The notes: generated by a model not told the origin, from the letters alone. A stretch of 42,088 nt of DNA from Paracoccus laeviglucosivorans (GCF_900182695.1 NZ_FXTK01000025.1:1-42088), one strand, 5' to 3'. Shown: positions 33,866-41,689, numbered from the stretch's first letter. Numbers and translations: made by a program.

Positions 33866-33884
33866 AACTGTTGACAATATACAT
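33866..33884. promoter_or_regulatory. Candidate GntR operator, copy 3
   Basis: Identical over 19 bases (AACTGTTGACAATATACAT) to the site at 26246-26264. It lies 50 bases before the start of the first TcuA-like gene. On the minus strand it also contains TATATT, a possible -10 element, so binding would block polymerase. Confidence 0.78.
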
Positions 33885-33950
33885 ATGCGCCGCAAATGCA
33901 AAACCCGGCGCATCGCTGCACCGGGTCCATTGCCGTCAGGCTGTCGCGGA

Positions 33951-34637
33951 TCAGTCGTGGGCGGCGGGCGGCATCATCTGTTCGACCGACAGGCGCGCAT
34001 TGCGGATATGGTCGCGCATCACCGCCTCGGCCCGGTCGGGATCGCCCGAGCGCAGGGCCGCCACGATCTCGACATGCTCGTGCCAGGCCTTCTGCGCGCG
34101 GCCTTCCGCCTTGGACGAGCGCGCCCGATACAGCCGCAGCAGATCGTAAAGATCGTTGATCAGGCTTTCCTCAAGCTGGCGATTACCGCTGGCCTTGATG
34201 ATGCGGAAATGGAAGTCGTTGTCATAGCTGGCCTGAAGATAGGCCTTGCCGTCGCGCAGCTCTTCCTGATCGGCATGTTCATGCAGCAGACGCTCAAGCT
34301 CGTCTATTTCGGCGGGCGTCATGCGCTGCGCGGCCAGCCGGGCGGCCATGCCCTCCAGCGCCTCGCGCACCACCAGAAGGTTCGACAGATCGCCGGGCGA
34401 GAGTTCGGCCACGCGGACGCCGATATTCTGCCGCCGCTCGACCAGCCTGCGCCCTTCCAGACGGCGGATCGCCTCGCGCAGCGGGCCGCGGCTGACCTGC
34501 AACGAGGCGGCCAGCGACTGTTCCAGAATGCGGCTGCCCGGCGCAAGCTCGCCGCTGACGATGGCCTCCTCAAGGCGCTTGGTCACGATGTCCACAAGGG
34601 ATTCGGAACGCACCGGTTCGGACAAGCTGGGGATCAT
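33951..34637 (-). CDS. GntR-family (FadR/FCD subfamily) transcriptional regulator
   Basis: Regulator of 228 residues. The winged helix-turn-helix is RLEEAIVSGELAPGSRILEQSLAASLQVSRGPLREAIRRLEGRRLVERR (21-69). The C-terminal FCD ligand domain has the metal-binding set: Asp139/Asp141, His143 (NDFHFRI), His188 (HEHVEI) and His210 (MRDHIRNA). Such domains often sense carboxylates. I chose the ATG at 34637 with GAGG six bases upstream over an in-frame TTG at 34652. The gene sits between the two TcuA-like genes, and a degenerate copy of the shared operator is just upstream, so autoregulation is likely. It is the best candidate repressor for the whole island. Confidence 0.93.
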   Translation of the reverse strand: MIPSLSEPVRSESLVDIVTKRLEEAIVSGELAPGSRILEQSLAASLQVSRGPLREAIRRLEGRRLVERRQNIGVRVAELSPGDLSNLLVVREALEGMAARLAAQRMTPAEIDELERLLHEHADQEELRDGKAYLQASYDNDFHFRIIKASGNRQLEESLINDLYDLLRLYRARSSKAEGRAQKAWHEHVEIVAALRSGDPDRAEAVMRDHIRNARLSVEQMMPPAAHD

Positions 34638-34650
34638 ACAAAGCCTCGGC

Positions 34651-34668
34651 AACTGTGAATTGTCAGCA
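34651..34668. promoter_or_regulatory. Weak GntR operator-like site before the regulator gene
   Basis: AACTGT (34651-34656) and ATTGTCAGCA (from 34659) are rearranged half-sites of the island operator; ATTGTCAGCA matches the ATTGTCAACAG core at most positions. It lies about 14 bases before the regulator start. A possible autoregulatory site. Confidence 0.35.
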
Positions 34669-34742
34669 AAAGACTAAGTATCGCGCCAGCGGCGAAAAGG
34701 AAAGAATTGCCTTTCCCGCCCCCGGCGCGATCATCTGACAGG

Positions 34743-36239
34743 TCACGCCGCAGCGCGGGCCGCCACCGAATAGCTGGCGGCCGATTCCCCTGCCCGCTTG
34801 CCAAAGACCGAGCCGGACATCAGCCCGGTGCCGCCGGGATAGTTTTCATAAAACAGACCGCCCACCAGTTCACCCGCTGCATAAAGACCGGGAATGGATT
34901 GATCGGTCATGTCCTGAACCTCGGCACGGGTGTTCACCTGCAAACCGCCAAAGGTAAAGGTTATGCCGGTCGTCGTGACAAAAGCGACATAAGGCGGCTT
35001 GTCGATCGGCAGCGCCCAGTTCGATTTCGGCGGCGAAATGCCGGTCGTGGCCTTACCATCCAGCACCGCCGGATTATAGGGCTGATCGCCGCAGGCGGCA
35101 TTATATTCTGCGATGCAGGCTTCCAGCCTGACGGGATCAAGCTCCAGCAGTTCGGCCAGACCGGCGATGGTGCCGGATTCGGCCTTGGTCACCTGCTTGA
35201 TGCGGTATTCGTCGCGCAGCATGCCCACGGTCTGCTGGTCAAATATCTGGATCGCGGTGCGCCGCGGTTGCTTCATAATCTCGCGCCCGAACTTGGCATA
35301 GGTCAGGTTGCGGTAATCCTCGCCTTCATCGACAAAGCGTTCGCAATCCAGATTGACCATGATCCCCAGCGGGTAAGAATGCTTCTGGAAATTGTCCAGC
35401 ACCCAGCGGTCGCCGTAAGGCGGGGCCGAGATGTCCCATTCACAGGCATGGCAGCTGGACCAGTTGCCATAGGGGCGCGCGCCGATGGCCAGCGCCATGT
35501 TGATGCCTTCGCCCATGTTGTGGCGCGTGCCGCGCACCCGGCACAGATCCCAGCCCGGCCCCAGATAGCGAACCCGCATTTCCGGGTTTGATTCAAAACC
35601 GCCGCACGCCAGAATGACCGCCTTGGCCCCGATTTCGGCATAGCCCGAAGGCGTGCGGACCTTGACGCCCGACACCACGCGGTCCTGCCCCTGCAGCAGC
35701 CCGATGGCCGCGGTGTTGTAGCGGATTTCGATGCCCAGCTTTTGCGCGCGGGCCAGTTCGGCCTCGACCAGACCTGCGCCACCGCCGACAGCTTCGATGT
35801 TCACGCCGCCGTAGAAATGGTGCTTGCCATCGACCAGATAGGATTGCCGCCCGAACATCGGCACGAAGCGGATGCCGTGGCTGCGCAGCCAGGCCATGGT
35901 CGGGCGCGAATTGTCCACCAGCAGATTGGCCAGATCCTCGTCCGACTGGTGATGCGTCACATCCATCAGCTGATTATAAAAGAACTCGCGGCTATGCGGT
36001 GGCAGTACGATCATCTCGGTCTCGACCGGGGAAAGATCGGTCAGGATGTCTTGCGCCACATCCTCCAGCCCTTCATGCGCAAAGCGGAAGCCGCCTGCGG
36101 TGAAATAGGAATTCCCCCCCTTTTCCTCCTCGGGCGCGCGTTCCAGCACCAGCACCCTTGCCCCATTCTCATGCGCCGAAAGCGCCGCGCATAACGCAGC
36201 ATTCCCGGCACCCACGACGATCACGTCATATTCCGGCAT
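34743..36239 (-). CDS. TcuA-like FAD-dependent tricarballylate dehydrogenase family protein, copy 2
   Basis: Second flavoprotein of the same branch and the same length (498 residues). It starts PEYDVIVVGAGNAALCAALSAHENGA, then GGNSYFTAGGFRFAHEGL, later CERFVDEGEDYRNLTYAKFG, GITFTFGGLQVNT and GELVGGLFYENYPGGTGLMSGSVFG. The N-terminal FAD fold, the Arg-containing active-site loop and the C-terminal cap are all retained, so it should be active. AGGAGG is five bases before the ATG. An operator copy lies 44 bases upstream in the opposite orientation to that of copy 1. It is a single-gene unit with its own promoter. The two paralogues may act on different stereoisomers, chain lengths or successive intermediates. 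Confidence 0.92.
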   Translation of the reverse strand: MPEYDVIVVGAGNAALCAALSAHENGARVLVLERAPEEEKGGNSYFTAGGFRFAHEGLEDVAQDILTDLSPVETEMIVLPPHSREFFYNQLMDVTHHQSDEDLANLLVDNSRPTMAWLRSHGIRFVPMFGRQSYLVDGKHHFYGGVNIEAVGGGAGLVEAELARAQKLGIEIRYNTAAIGLLQGQDRVVSGVKVRTPSGYAEIGAKAVILACGGFESNPEMRVRYLGPGWDLCRVRGTRHNMGEGINMALAIGARPYGNWSSCHACEWDISAPPYGDRWVLDNFQKHSYPLGIMVNLDCERFVDEGEDYRNLTYAKFGREIMKQPRRTAIQIFDQQTVGMLRDEYRIKQVTKAESGTIAGLAELLELDPVRLEACIAEYNAACGDQPYNPAVLDGKATTGISPPKSNWALPIDKPPYVAFVTTTGITFTFGGLQVNTRAEVQDMTDQSIPGLYAAGELVGGLFYENYPGGTGLMSGSVFGKRAGESAASYSVAARAAA

Positions 36240-36282
36240 GTCATCCTCCTCCCGTCTGATACGGGAAAAGTCATCATGACGC

Positions 36283-36301
36283 GTGTCTATTGTCAACAGT
36301 T
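36283..36301. promoter_or_regulatory. Candidate GntR operator, copy 4
   Basis: Reads GTGTCTATTGTCAACAGTT on the plus strand, 17 of 19 matches to the inverse of the 26246 and 33866 sites, and identical over the 13-base core ATTGTCAACAGTT (36289-36301). It lies 44 bases before the second TcuA-like start, between it and the end of the reductase gene. Confidence 0.72.
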
Positions 36302-36311
36302 TACGGGCTTG

Positions 36312-37076
36312 CTATTCCGCAATCATAACGTCCGGGGTCTGCCACACCAGATGTTGCCCGCCATCCACGCAGATCATCTGCCCGGTCACCGATTTTGCCC
36401 GCAGCAGATACAGCACGGCATCGCAGATTTCCTCGGGCGAGGAGCCGCGTTGCAGAATCGTCGCCTGCTGCTGTGTCGCGAAATCCTGCTCGCTTTGCCG
36501 GCTGCCTTTCAGGGTAGGACCGGGCGCGATTGCGTTGACCCTGATATGCGGCGCCAGCGCCTGCGCCGAGGTCCGGGTCAGCCACCAAAGCCCTGCCTTT
36601 GCCAGCGAATAGGTCATGAAATCGGGGCGCGGCTTCAATACGCGCTGATCTATCATGTTGATGACATTCGACGCCTCGACCTCGCCGCCATTTGCGTGTT
36701 CGGCGCTTTGGGCGGCGAACTGCTGTATCAGCATGAAGGGGGCGCGCAGGTTGGAATTGATGTGGCGGTCCCAGCTTTCGCGGGTCGCGGAATGGATGCT
36801 GTCTTCCTCGAATGTCGAAGCATTGTTGACCAGAACCGACAGCGCCCCCATTGCGGCATTCACCTGCGGGACCAGTGCCTCAACCGCGTCAAGGTCCAGC
36901 AGATCGGCCTGGAATACCTGTGCGCGGACGCCCAACGCGCGAATTTCAGCGGCAGTCGCTTCGGCTTCGGCGACCGATCGACCGCAATGGATCGCGATGT
37001 CATGGCCCTGACGCGCCAGTGCCAGAGCGATTTCGCGACCGATCCGCTGCGCCCCGCCCGTTACAAGTGCCGTCAT
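36312..37076 (-). CDS. SDR-family reductase, FolM/pteridine reductase-like
   Basis: Short-chain dehydrogenase of 254 residues. The cofactor motif is VTGGAQRIGREIALALARQG with an HCGRS segment that suits NADPH. The active site is Tyr156 and Lys160 (YSLAK), but the usual catalytic Ser is Asp143 (INMIDQRV), a substitution characteristic of PTR1 and FolM pteridine reductases. NNAST is present. A role in dihydromonapterin or dihydrofolate reduction is likely. The gene has no strong Shine-Dalgarno box before its ATG. It is upstream of the second TcuA-like gene on the same strand, but an operator and a separate promoter intervene, so it probably belongs with the folate genes further right. Confidence 0.88.
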   Translation of the reverse strand: MTALVTGGAQRIGREIALALARQGHDIAIHCGRSVAEAEATAAEIRALGVRAQVFQADLLDLDAVEALVPQVNAAMGALSVLVNNASTFEEDSIHSATRESWDRHINSNLRAPFMLIQQFAAQSAEHANGGEVEASNVINMIDQRVLKPRPDFMTYSLAKAGLWWLTRTSAQALAPHIRVNAIAPGPTLKGSRQSEQDFATQQQATILQRGSSPEEICDAVLYLLRAKSVTGQMICVDGGQHLVWQTPDVMIAE

Positions 37077-37393
37077 TTGCGCAAACCGGGCGAAAACACC
37101 CGCTGATGAAGGGCTTGCTGGAGGAAATTCATGATTCTCGGCCTATGCGATAAATGTCTGAATGCTGCCTTCACCATCGAAGTTTCCTGCTGCATGGACA
37201 AGCCGCTTCACGCCACAAGCTGCGACAGGCTGCCTGTGACCTGCCGGATTGTGCGTTGTTGGCCGCAGTCTGCACGGCTTGTCAGCGCCGATAGAAATTC
37301 CGCTGGACACAACTAAAAGCTGAGGCATAAGTCCTTAACAATAGTGTTTCTCGATCGTTATGTCTGCCCGGATTCTTTAAGGAGAGATCAACG
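37077..37393. other. 317-base intergenic stretch with one possible small ORF
   Basis: It lies between the divergent reductase and molybdopterin-domain-like genes. Apart from the Cys-rich ORF listed separately and the AAGGAG box at its right end, I see no clear promoter elements, RNA gene or strong hairpin. Confidence 0.6.
37131..37316 (+). CDS. Possible Cys-rich small protein (61 residues)
   Basis: Short frame beginning MILGLCDKCLNAAFTIEVSC with GGAGG six bases before its ATG, which is a strong ribosome binding site. Seven cysteines occur in 61 residues (6, 9, 20, 21, 31, 38 and 43), including a CDKC knuckle that could bind zinc. Against it, third-position GC content is lower than in neighbouring genes and I recognise no family. 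It ends 77 bases before the molybdopterin-domain-like gene. It may be a real short gene or a chance frame; treat it as a candidate. Confidence 0.3.
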   Translation: MILGLCDKCLNAAFTIEVSCCMDKPLHATSCDRLPVTCRIVRCWPQSARLVSADRNSAGHN

Positions 37394-37894
37394 ATGATCC
37401 GCTCATGTGCCGTTCTGCTTGCCGCTGTCTGCTTTACAAACGCCAGCTGGGCAGATGCGCTGCCAAAGCCGACCGGTCCCGTTATCCTGACCATCACCGG
37501 CAACATCGAAAACACGAATGATGGCGACATCGCCCAGTTCGATCGCGCCATGCTGGAGGGTCTGGGGCTTAAGGAAATCAAGACCAACACCCCTTGGTAT
37601 AACACGCTGTCCACCTTTGAGGGCGTGCCCTTCAATGAGGTGATGAAGTATGTCGGCGCCAACGGCGAGACCGTGCGGGCCATCGCGCTTAACGATTATG
37701 AAACCGAAATCCCGATGAGCGATGCCGTCGGCCCCGATGCCATCCTGGCGATGAAGCTGAACGGGCAATACATGGACGTCCGCGACAAGGGGCCGATCTT
37801 CGTCGTCTACCCTTATGACTCGTCGCAGACCTATCAGACGCAGACGTATTACAGCCGTTCGGCGTGGCAAGTCACCCGCTTCATTGTCGAATAG
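37394..37894 (+). CDS. Periplasmic molybdopterin-oxidoreductase-domain-like protein without cysteine ligand
   Basis: Exported protein of 166 residues. Signal peptide MIRSCAVLLAAVCFTNASWA with cleavage after AWA. The mature part (GPVILTITGNIENTNDGDIAQFDRAMLEGLGLKEIKTNTPWYNTLSTFEGVPFNEV with LNDYETEIPMSDA and GPIFVVYPYD) resembles a small version of the sulfite-oxidase-type molybdopterin-binding fold. The mature chain has no cysteine, so it cannot ligate molybdenum in the usual way. AAGGAG lies nine bases before the ATG. It is 7 bases upstream of a membrane GGDEF-EAL gene and probably acts as its periplasmic partner or sensor; that role is inferred. Confidence 0.8.
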   Translation: MIRSCAVLLAAVCFTNASWADALPKPTGPVILTITGNIENTNDGDIAQFDRAMLEGLGLKEIKTNTPWYNTLSTFEGVPFNEVMKYVGANGETVRAIALNDYETEIPMSDAVGPDAILAMKLNGQYMDVRDKGPIFVVYPYDSSQTYQTQTYYSRSAWQVTRFIVE

Positions 37895-37901
37895 GTGAGC
37901 A

Positions 37902-39869
37902 GTGACCCGCCTTCTTGGCATCCTGATCGCTGCCTTCGTCATAGCGACCGTCTACATGACGACCACAGTGTCACAGCGCCAGGAGGTGCTGCGACACGTC
38001 GCGCATCATAACGACGCATGGGCCGTCAGCCAGTCGGTCGCCGAGTTCATGCGGCTTGAGGCGATGCTGGCATCGCATTTCATGTCAGATGAAACCGCCT
38101 CTCTGGATGAGGTGCGGTTGCGATTGGACATCGTCTTCAGCCGCCTCGCGTCTTTCGATGAGGACAAGCTCAAGGCATTTCTGGAAGCCAGCCCGAAGCG
38201 GCTGGAGATCGTCACCAAGCTGCGCAGCGTTATCAGCGATCTTGATACCGAACTTGATCAGATGGACCGCGCCAGCGCGATCGCGATGATCAACCGGATG
38301 CACGAACTGAATGGCCCGCTGACGCAGCTTTCATCGCAATCCGTGCAGCAGGGTTGGGCCGACATCGAAGCCAATCTGGAATCGCTGGAAGAACTGCACC
38401 AGATTTACGGGATCGTCGTTGCCTTCCTGATCTTTGCCTGGTGTGTGCTGATCCTGTTGCAACTGCGGCAAAATCGTCTGCTGACCAATTCGCAAAAGCA
38501 GGCAGAGGTTTTGAACAGCGATCTGGTATCAGCCAGCAAAGAGCTTCAGGAAAAGAACCGCAGTCTGGAATATGTCGCCCATCACGACGCGCTGACACAG
38601 CTTCCGAACCGGATACTGTTCTGGGCCGAACTGGAAAATGCTTTGCGTGAATCGCGTGGGGCGGTCAATCTGATGCTGATCGACCTGAACGACTTCAAAT
38701 CGGTCAATGATACGTTGGGACATGATTTCGGCGATTTGCTGTTGAACCAGGTCAGCCAGCGGATGCGCGAATTTGACGACAAGGTGCATATTTTCTGCCG
38801 CCTGGGCGGCGACGAATTCGCATGCCTGATCGTCGGCAAAGACGACGCCGGCGCTGAGAATATTGCCCATGAACTGGCCGCCCGCATCGCAGCGCCGCAT
38901 TTTCTGATGAACCGCAAGCTGGAAATCAGCTGCTCGATCGGCATATCCAGCGCGCATGATCCGCAATCGACCGACGCGCAGACCATGTTTAAACAGGCCG
39001 ACATTGCATTGTATCGCGCGAAAGACGCGACGGGCCAGCGGATATGCCTGTTTGAAGAATTCATGCAGCGCGAATTCGACGACCGCAAGGCGTTGGAAAA
39101 TGACCTGCGGCTGGCCGTTCAGCGCAATGAATTCGAATTGCTTTACCAAGCGCAGGTCGATGTGATGTCGCTGGAATTGCGCGGGCTAGAGGCGTTGGTG
39201 CGCTGGAACCATCCCACCCGCGGACAAATCCCGCCGGGTCTTTTTGTCTCGCTGGCCGAGGAGTTGGGGCTTATCAACGAATTGGGCCATATCATTCTGG
39301 TCGCCGCCTGCACCGAGGCAGCGACATGGATGCGCCCATTGAAGATCGCCGTAAACCTTTCGCCGCTGCAGCTACAAGCACCAGACTTTGTTCAATCTGT
39401 GGTCGATGTGCTGAAAACCACCGGACTGCCGGCCGAGCGGCTTGAACTTGAGATTACCGAAACGGTATTGCTGGATAATCGCGAACGTGTTGTTAAAATC
39501 CTGAATGAACTGCGGGCATTGGGCCTGACGATCGCGATGGATGATTTCGGAACAGGCTATTCGTCACTTGCCATTCTGCGCGATATCCCGTTCGATACGA
39601 TCAAGCTGGACAAATCATTCGTTCGCGACATTGCCGAAAATCCTCAGGCGGCATCGCTGGTCAAGCTGGTGGTGGACGTGGGCACCAGCCTGAACAAGAC
39701 GGTGATTATCGAAGGTGTGGAAACCCGCGCCCAGCACGAACGCATTCGGCAGCTAGGCGGACCTCTGAGCCAAGGCTTCCTTTTCGCACGTCCAGTGCGC
39801 GCATCGAAGCTGGGTTTTTTGCATCAAGCGGAACAGCACGCTGACTTGATCGACGATTTCTCGCATTAA
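37902..39869 (+). CDS. Membrane-bound GGDEF-EAL bifunctional cyclic di-GMP protein
   Basis: Protein of 655 residues starting at GTG, with AGGTGA overlapping the region after the previous stop. Domain order: transmembrane span at about 4-22, periplasmic helical domain (23-168, rich in heptad-like helices), second span 170-187, coiled-coil linker, GGDEF domain (224-385) and EAL domain (395-640). The cyclase motif is GGDEF (302-306), intact. The inhibitory RxxD site is degenerate (DKVH in its place). The phosphodiesterase has EAL (430-432), ELEITE, DDFGTGYSS (547-555), KLDKSF and the late EGVET and QGFLFARPV. Both activities look possible, with the periplasmic domain and the protein encoded upstream choosing between them. 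Confidence 0.95.
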   Translation: MTRLLGILIAAFVIATVYMTTTVSQRQEVLRHVAHHNDAWAVSQSVAEFMRLEAMLASHFMSDETASLDEVRLRLDIVFSRLASFDEDKLKAFLEASPKRLEIVTKLRSVISDLDTELDQMDRASAIAMINRMHELNGPLTQLSSQSVQQGWADIEANLESLEELHQIYGIVVAFLIFAWCVLILLQLRQNRLLTNSQKQAEVLNSDLVSASKELQEKNRSLEYVAHHDALTQLPNRILFWAELENALRESRGAVNLMLIDLNDFKSVNDTLGHDFGDLLLNQVSQRMREFDDKVHIFCRLGGDEFACLIVGKDDAGAENIAHELAARIAAPHFLMNRKLEISCSIGISSAHDPQSTDAQTMFKQADIALYRAKDATGQRICLFEEFMQREFDDRKALENDLRLAVQRNEFELLYQAQVDVMSLELRGLEALVRWNHPTRGQIPPGLFVSLAEELGLINELGHIILVAACTEAATWMRPLKIAVNLSPLQLQAPDFVQSVVDVLKTTGLPAERLELEITETVLLDNRERVVKILNELRALGLTIAMDDFGTGYSSLAILRDIPFDTIKLDKSFVRDIAENPQAASLVKLVVDVGTSLNKTVIIEGVETRAQHERIRQLGGPLSQGFLFARPVRASKLGFLHQAEQHADLIDDFSH

Positions 39870-39909
39870 GCAATCGCCCGAACCCCCAGAACCGATACGC
39901 AATAAAGCG

Positions 39910-40611
39910 GTGGCACACGATATGATTCTGCATGGCATCAACCTTCCGATAACCCCGGATGATGTATCGCCTATTATCTGGGAGGCGCTGGTTTCTGGCA
40001 AATACGAAGCGAAAGAGGCGATACAGGTTCGCCGTATGCTGCGCGCGGGCGATCGGGTGCTGGAACTTGGTGCGGGGATCGGAGTCATCACCACCGTCAT
40101 GGCGACGGCTGCGGATGTCGAAATCTGGTCCTTTGATGCAAATCCGCACACTATCGCGCTGGCAAAGCGTGTCGCAGCTGCGAATTCCGTAGGAAATGTA
40201 AGTTTTGGCCATGGCTTGATCACCGCCGGTCCGCCAGCGGAATATACCTTCTACATCCGCCGCGATTTCTGGATGTCGTCAATGATCAAGGAACAAGGCC
40301 CTTATGAGGGTGAGATTCCTCTTTTATCCCGCAATATCGAAGAATTTATAGCAGAACATGCCATCAATGTTCTGGTGATGGATATTGAAGGTGCTGAACG
40401 CAGCCTGTTGGGTGCGGCGGTGCTTGATGGCATCGACCGGGTATTTCTGGAACTTCACGATCATCTTTATGGCCTAAGCGGTATCCGCGATATATTCACC
40501 GCTATGGCCGCACGCGGATTTGCTTATGATCCACGAAATTCATCGGGCCCTTGCGTGCTGTTCACGCGTGACGACGGGACCATGCGCGAATTCTGCGCGG
40601 ACGAGATTTGA
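39910..40611 (+). CDS. FkbM-family methyltransferase
   Basis: SAM-dependent methyltransferase of 233 residues. Motif I is RVLELGAGIGVITTVMA, the adenosine-binding acidic segment is IWSFDANPHTIALAKR, and the family hallmark NVLVMDIEGAERSLL is near residue 155. Members methylate sugars, glycans or lipids. The start is uncertain: GTG at 39910 or ATG at 39922, neither with a good Shine-Dalgarno box. It follows the GGDEF-EAL gene by 40 bases on the same strand and may be cotranscribed. A hairpin ends the unit. The substrate is not identifiable. Confidence 0.88.
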   Translation: MAHDMILHGINLPITPDDVSPIIWEALVSGKYEAKEAIQVRRMLRAGDRVLELGAGIGVITTVMATAADVEIWSFDANPHTIALAKRVAAANSVGNVSFGHGLITAGPPAEYTFYIRRDFWMSSMIKEQGPYEGEIPLLSRNIEEFIAEHAINVLVMDIEGAERSLLGAAVLDGIDRVFLELHDHLYGLSGIRDIFTAMAARGFAYDPRNSSGPCVLFTRDDGTMREFCADEI

Positions 40612-40618
40612 CAACCGG

Positions 40619-40646
40619 CTGCTGACGTCCGAAAGGACGCCAGCAG
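40619..40646. terminator. Bidirectional hairpin between converging genes
   Basis: CTGCTGACGTCC (40619-40630), tetraloop GAAA, GGACGCCAGCAG (40635-40646): a 12-base stem with one mismatch. It lies 7 bases after the methyltransferase stop and 11 bases beyond the folE2 stop. No long T-run on either side. Confidence 0.7.
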
Positions 40647-40657
40647 TCAATCTGTAA

Positions 40658-41689
40658 TCAGCTGTGGATCAACGATCCGAACATGCGTGGGTCAAGGCTT
40701 TGACCGATGAAAGTTGTTCCTTCGGAAAGCACAGCCACAGCGTCATGGCTATGCAGGCTTTCCTGATGGCTGGCGACGACCCGAAAATCGCCCACACGCG
40801 GATCAGCAATAAGAGGCGCTGCAAATGCGCGAACTGCATCTTCGACAAAAATCGGATTGGCCGCGTTCAGTTCGGCAAAGGCCTGTTCATCTTCGCGCTT
40901 GACCATGACTTGGGTTTCAGTCGGAACGGCGAACCTTGCCATTTCGATCAGGTCTTCGAACCATAGCGGATCATCAACACCGTCGTTCAGAACCACCGAA
41001 ATCCGGGCAACCGAGCGCTGCGAATGCGGCGTTGCCAACTGCCCGCGTTCACGCCGCGCATGCTCCGACAATTCAAGCGAGCATGGACAAGTCGAGGAAT
41101 AGACATAATCCAGATGAATGATCTTGCGCCGCGTTCCCGCAGTTTCGACCAGTTCCAAAGCGATTTCGTAATATTGCCAGCCTTTCAAACCCGACCGCAG
41201 GCTTGTGACTTGCGCTGGAAAACTGAAGCGCATCATCAGGCGGGCATCGAAACTGCCCAGATCCTTTTTATAGGCATCGATCGCGGCAGCCATCACTTCA
41301 AATGAGAACTGATTTTCGGCATAATCGTAAAACGAACGCATGATCCGGGACATGTTGATCCCTTTTTGGTTCGCTTCAAGGCTGACGGTTCCCGTAACCG
41401 AAGTTTCCAGCATGATCGAGCCACCCGCGCGCAGCTTGTAGCCAATCGGCAAGCGGAAGTTCGAAATACCGACATGCTCGATCCGGGTATTCGCGCCGAC
41501 AATCAACGATGCCGGGCCGTTCTGCAAATCCGGCAGTGTCGCGCGGTAGTTTTCCCCTACGCGAAAACCGGGATCATAGACACGCTTCAGATCGGGATAG
41601 CTTTCCTTGCTACCCGTCTTTGCGGGTTTTTCTTCGCCAGTTTCTCGGGACAGAGAGCCGGAGAGCGCGGTCATATCTTCAAAACTCAT
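40658..41689 (-). CDS. folE2: GTP cyclohydrolase FolE2 (type IB)
   Basis: GCYH-IB enzyme of 343 residues that makes dihydroneopterin triphosphate, the first step of folate (and queuosine) synthesis. Family features: VGISNFRLPI, LEANQKGINMSRIMRSFYDYAE, the metal/catalytic segment SSTCPCSLELSEHARR (199-212), QRSVARISVVLND, RFAVPTETQVMVKREDEQAFAELNAANPIFVEDAVR and the C-terminal ASHQESLHSHDAVAV. The open frame extends 12 codons further, but MSFEDM has AAGG five bases upstream. This enzyme can use metals other than zinc and often replaces the zinc-dependent FolE under zinc limitation. No clear Zur box was seen. Confidence 0.96.
   Translation of the reverse strand: MSFEDMTALSGSLSRETGEEKPAKTGSKESYPDLKRVYDPGFRVGENYRATLPDLQNGPASLIVGANTRIEHVGISNFRLPIGYKLRAGGSIMLETSVTGTVSLEANQKGINMSRIMRSFYDYAENQFSFEVMAAAIDAYKKDLGSFDARLMMRFSFPAQVTSLRSGLKGWQYYEIALELVETAGTRRKIIHLDYVYSSTCPCSLELSEHARRERGQLATPHSQRSVARISVVLNDGVDDPLWFEDLIEMARFAVPTETQVMVKREDEQAFAELNAANPIFVEDAVRAFAAPLIADPRVGDFRVVASHQESLHSHDAVAVLSEGTTFIGQSLDPRMFGSLIHS

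Noticed and set aside
34638..34652. TTG start five codons upstream for the GntR regulator
   Set aside because: The ATG at 34637 has GAGG at good spacing, and the extra codons contain that box.
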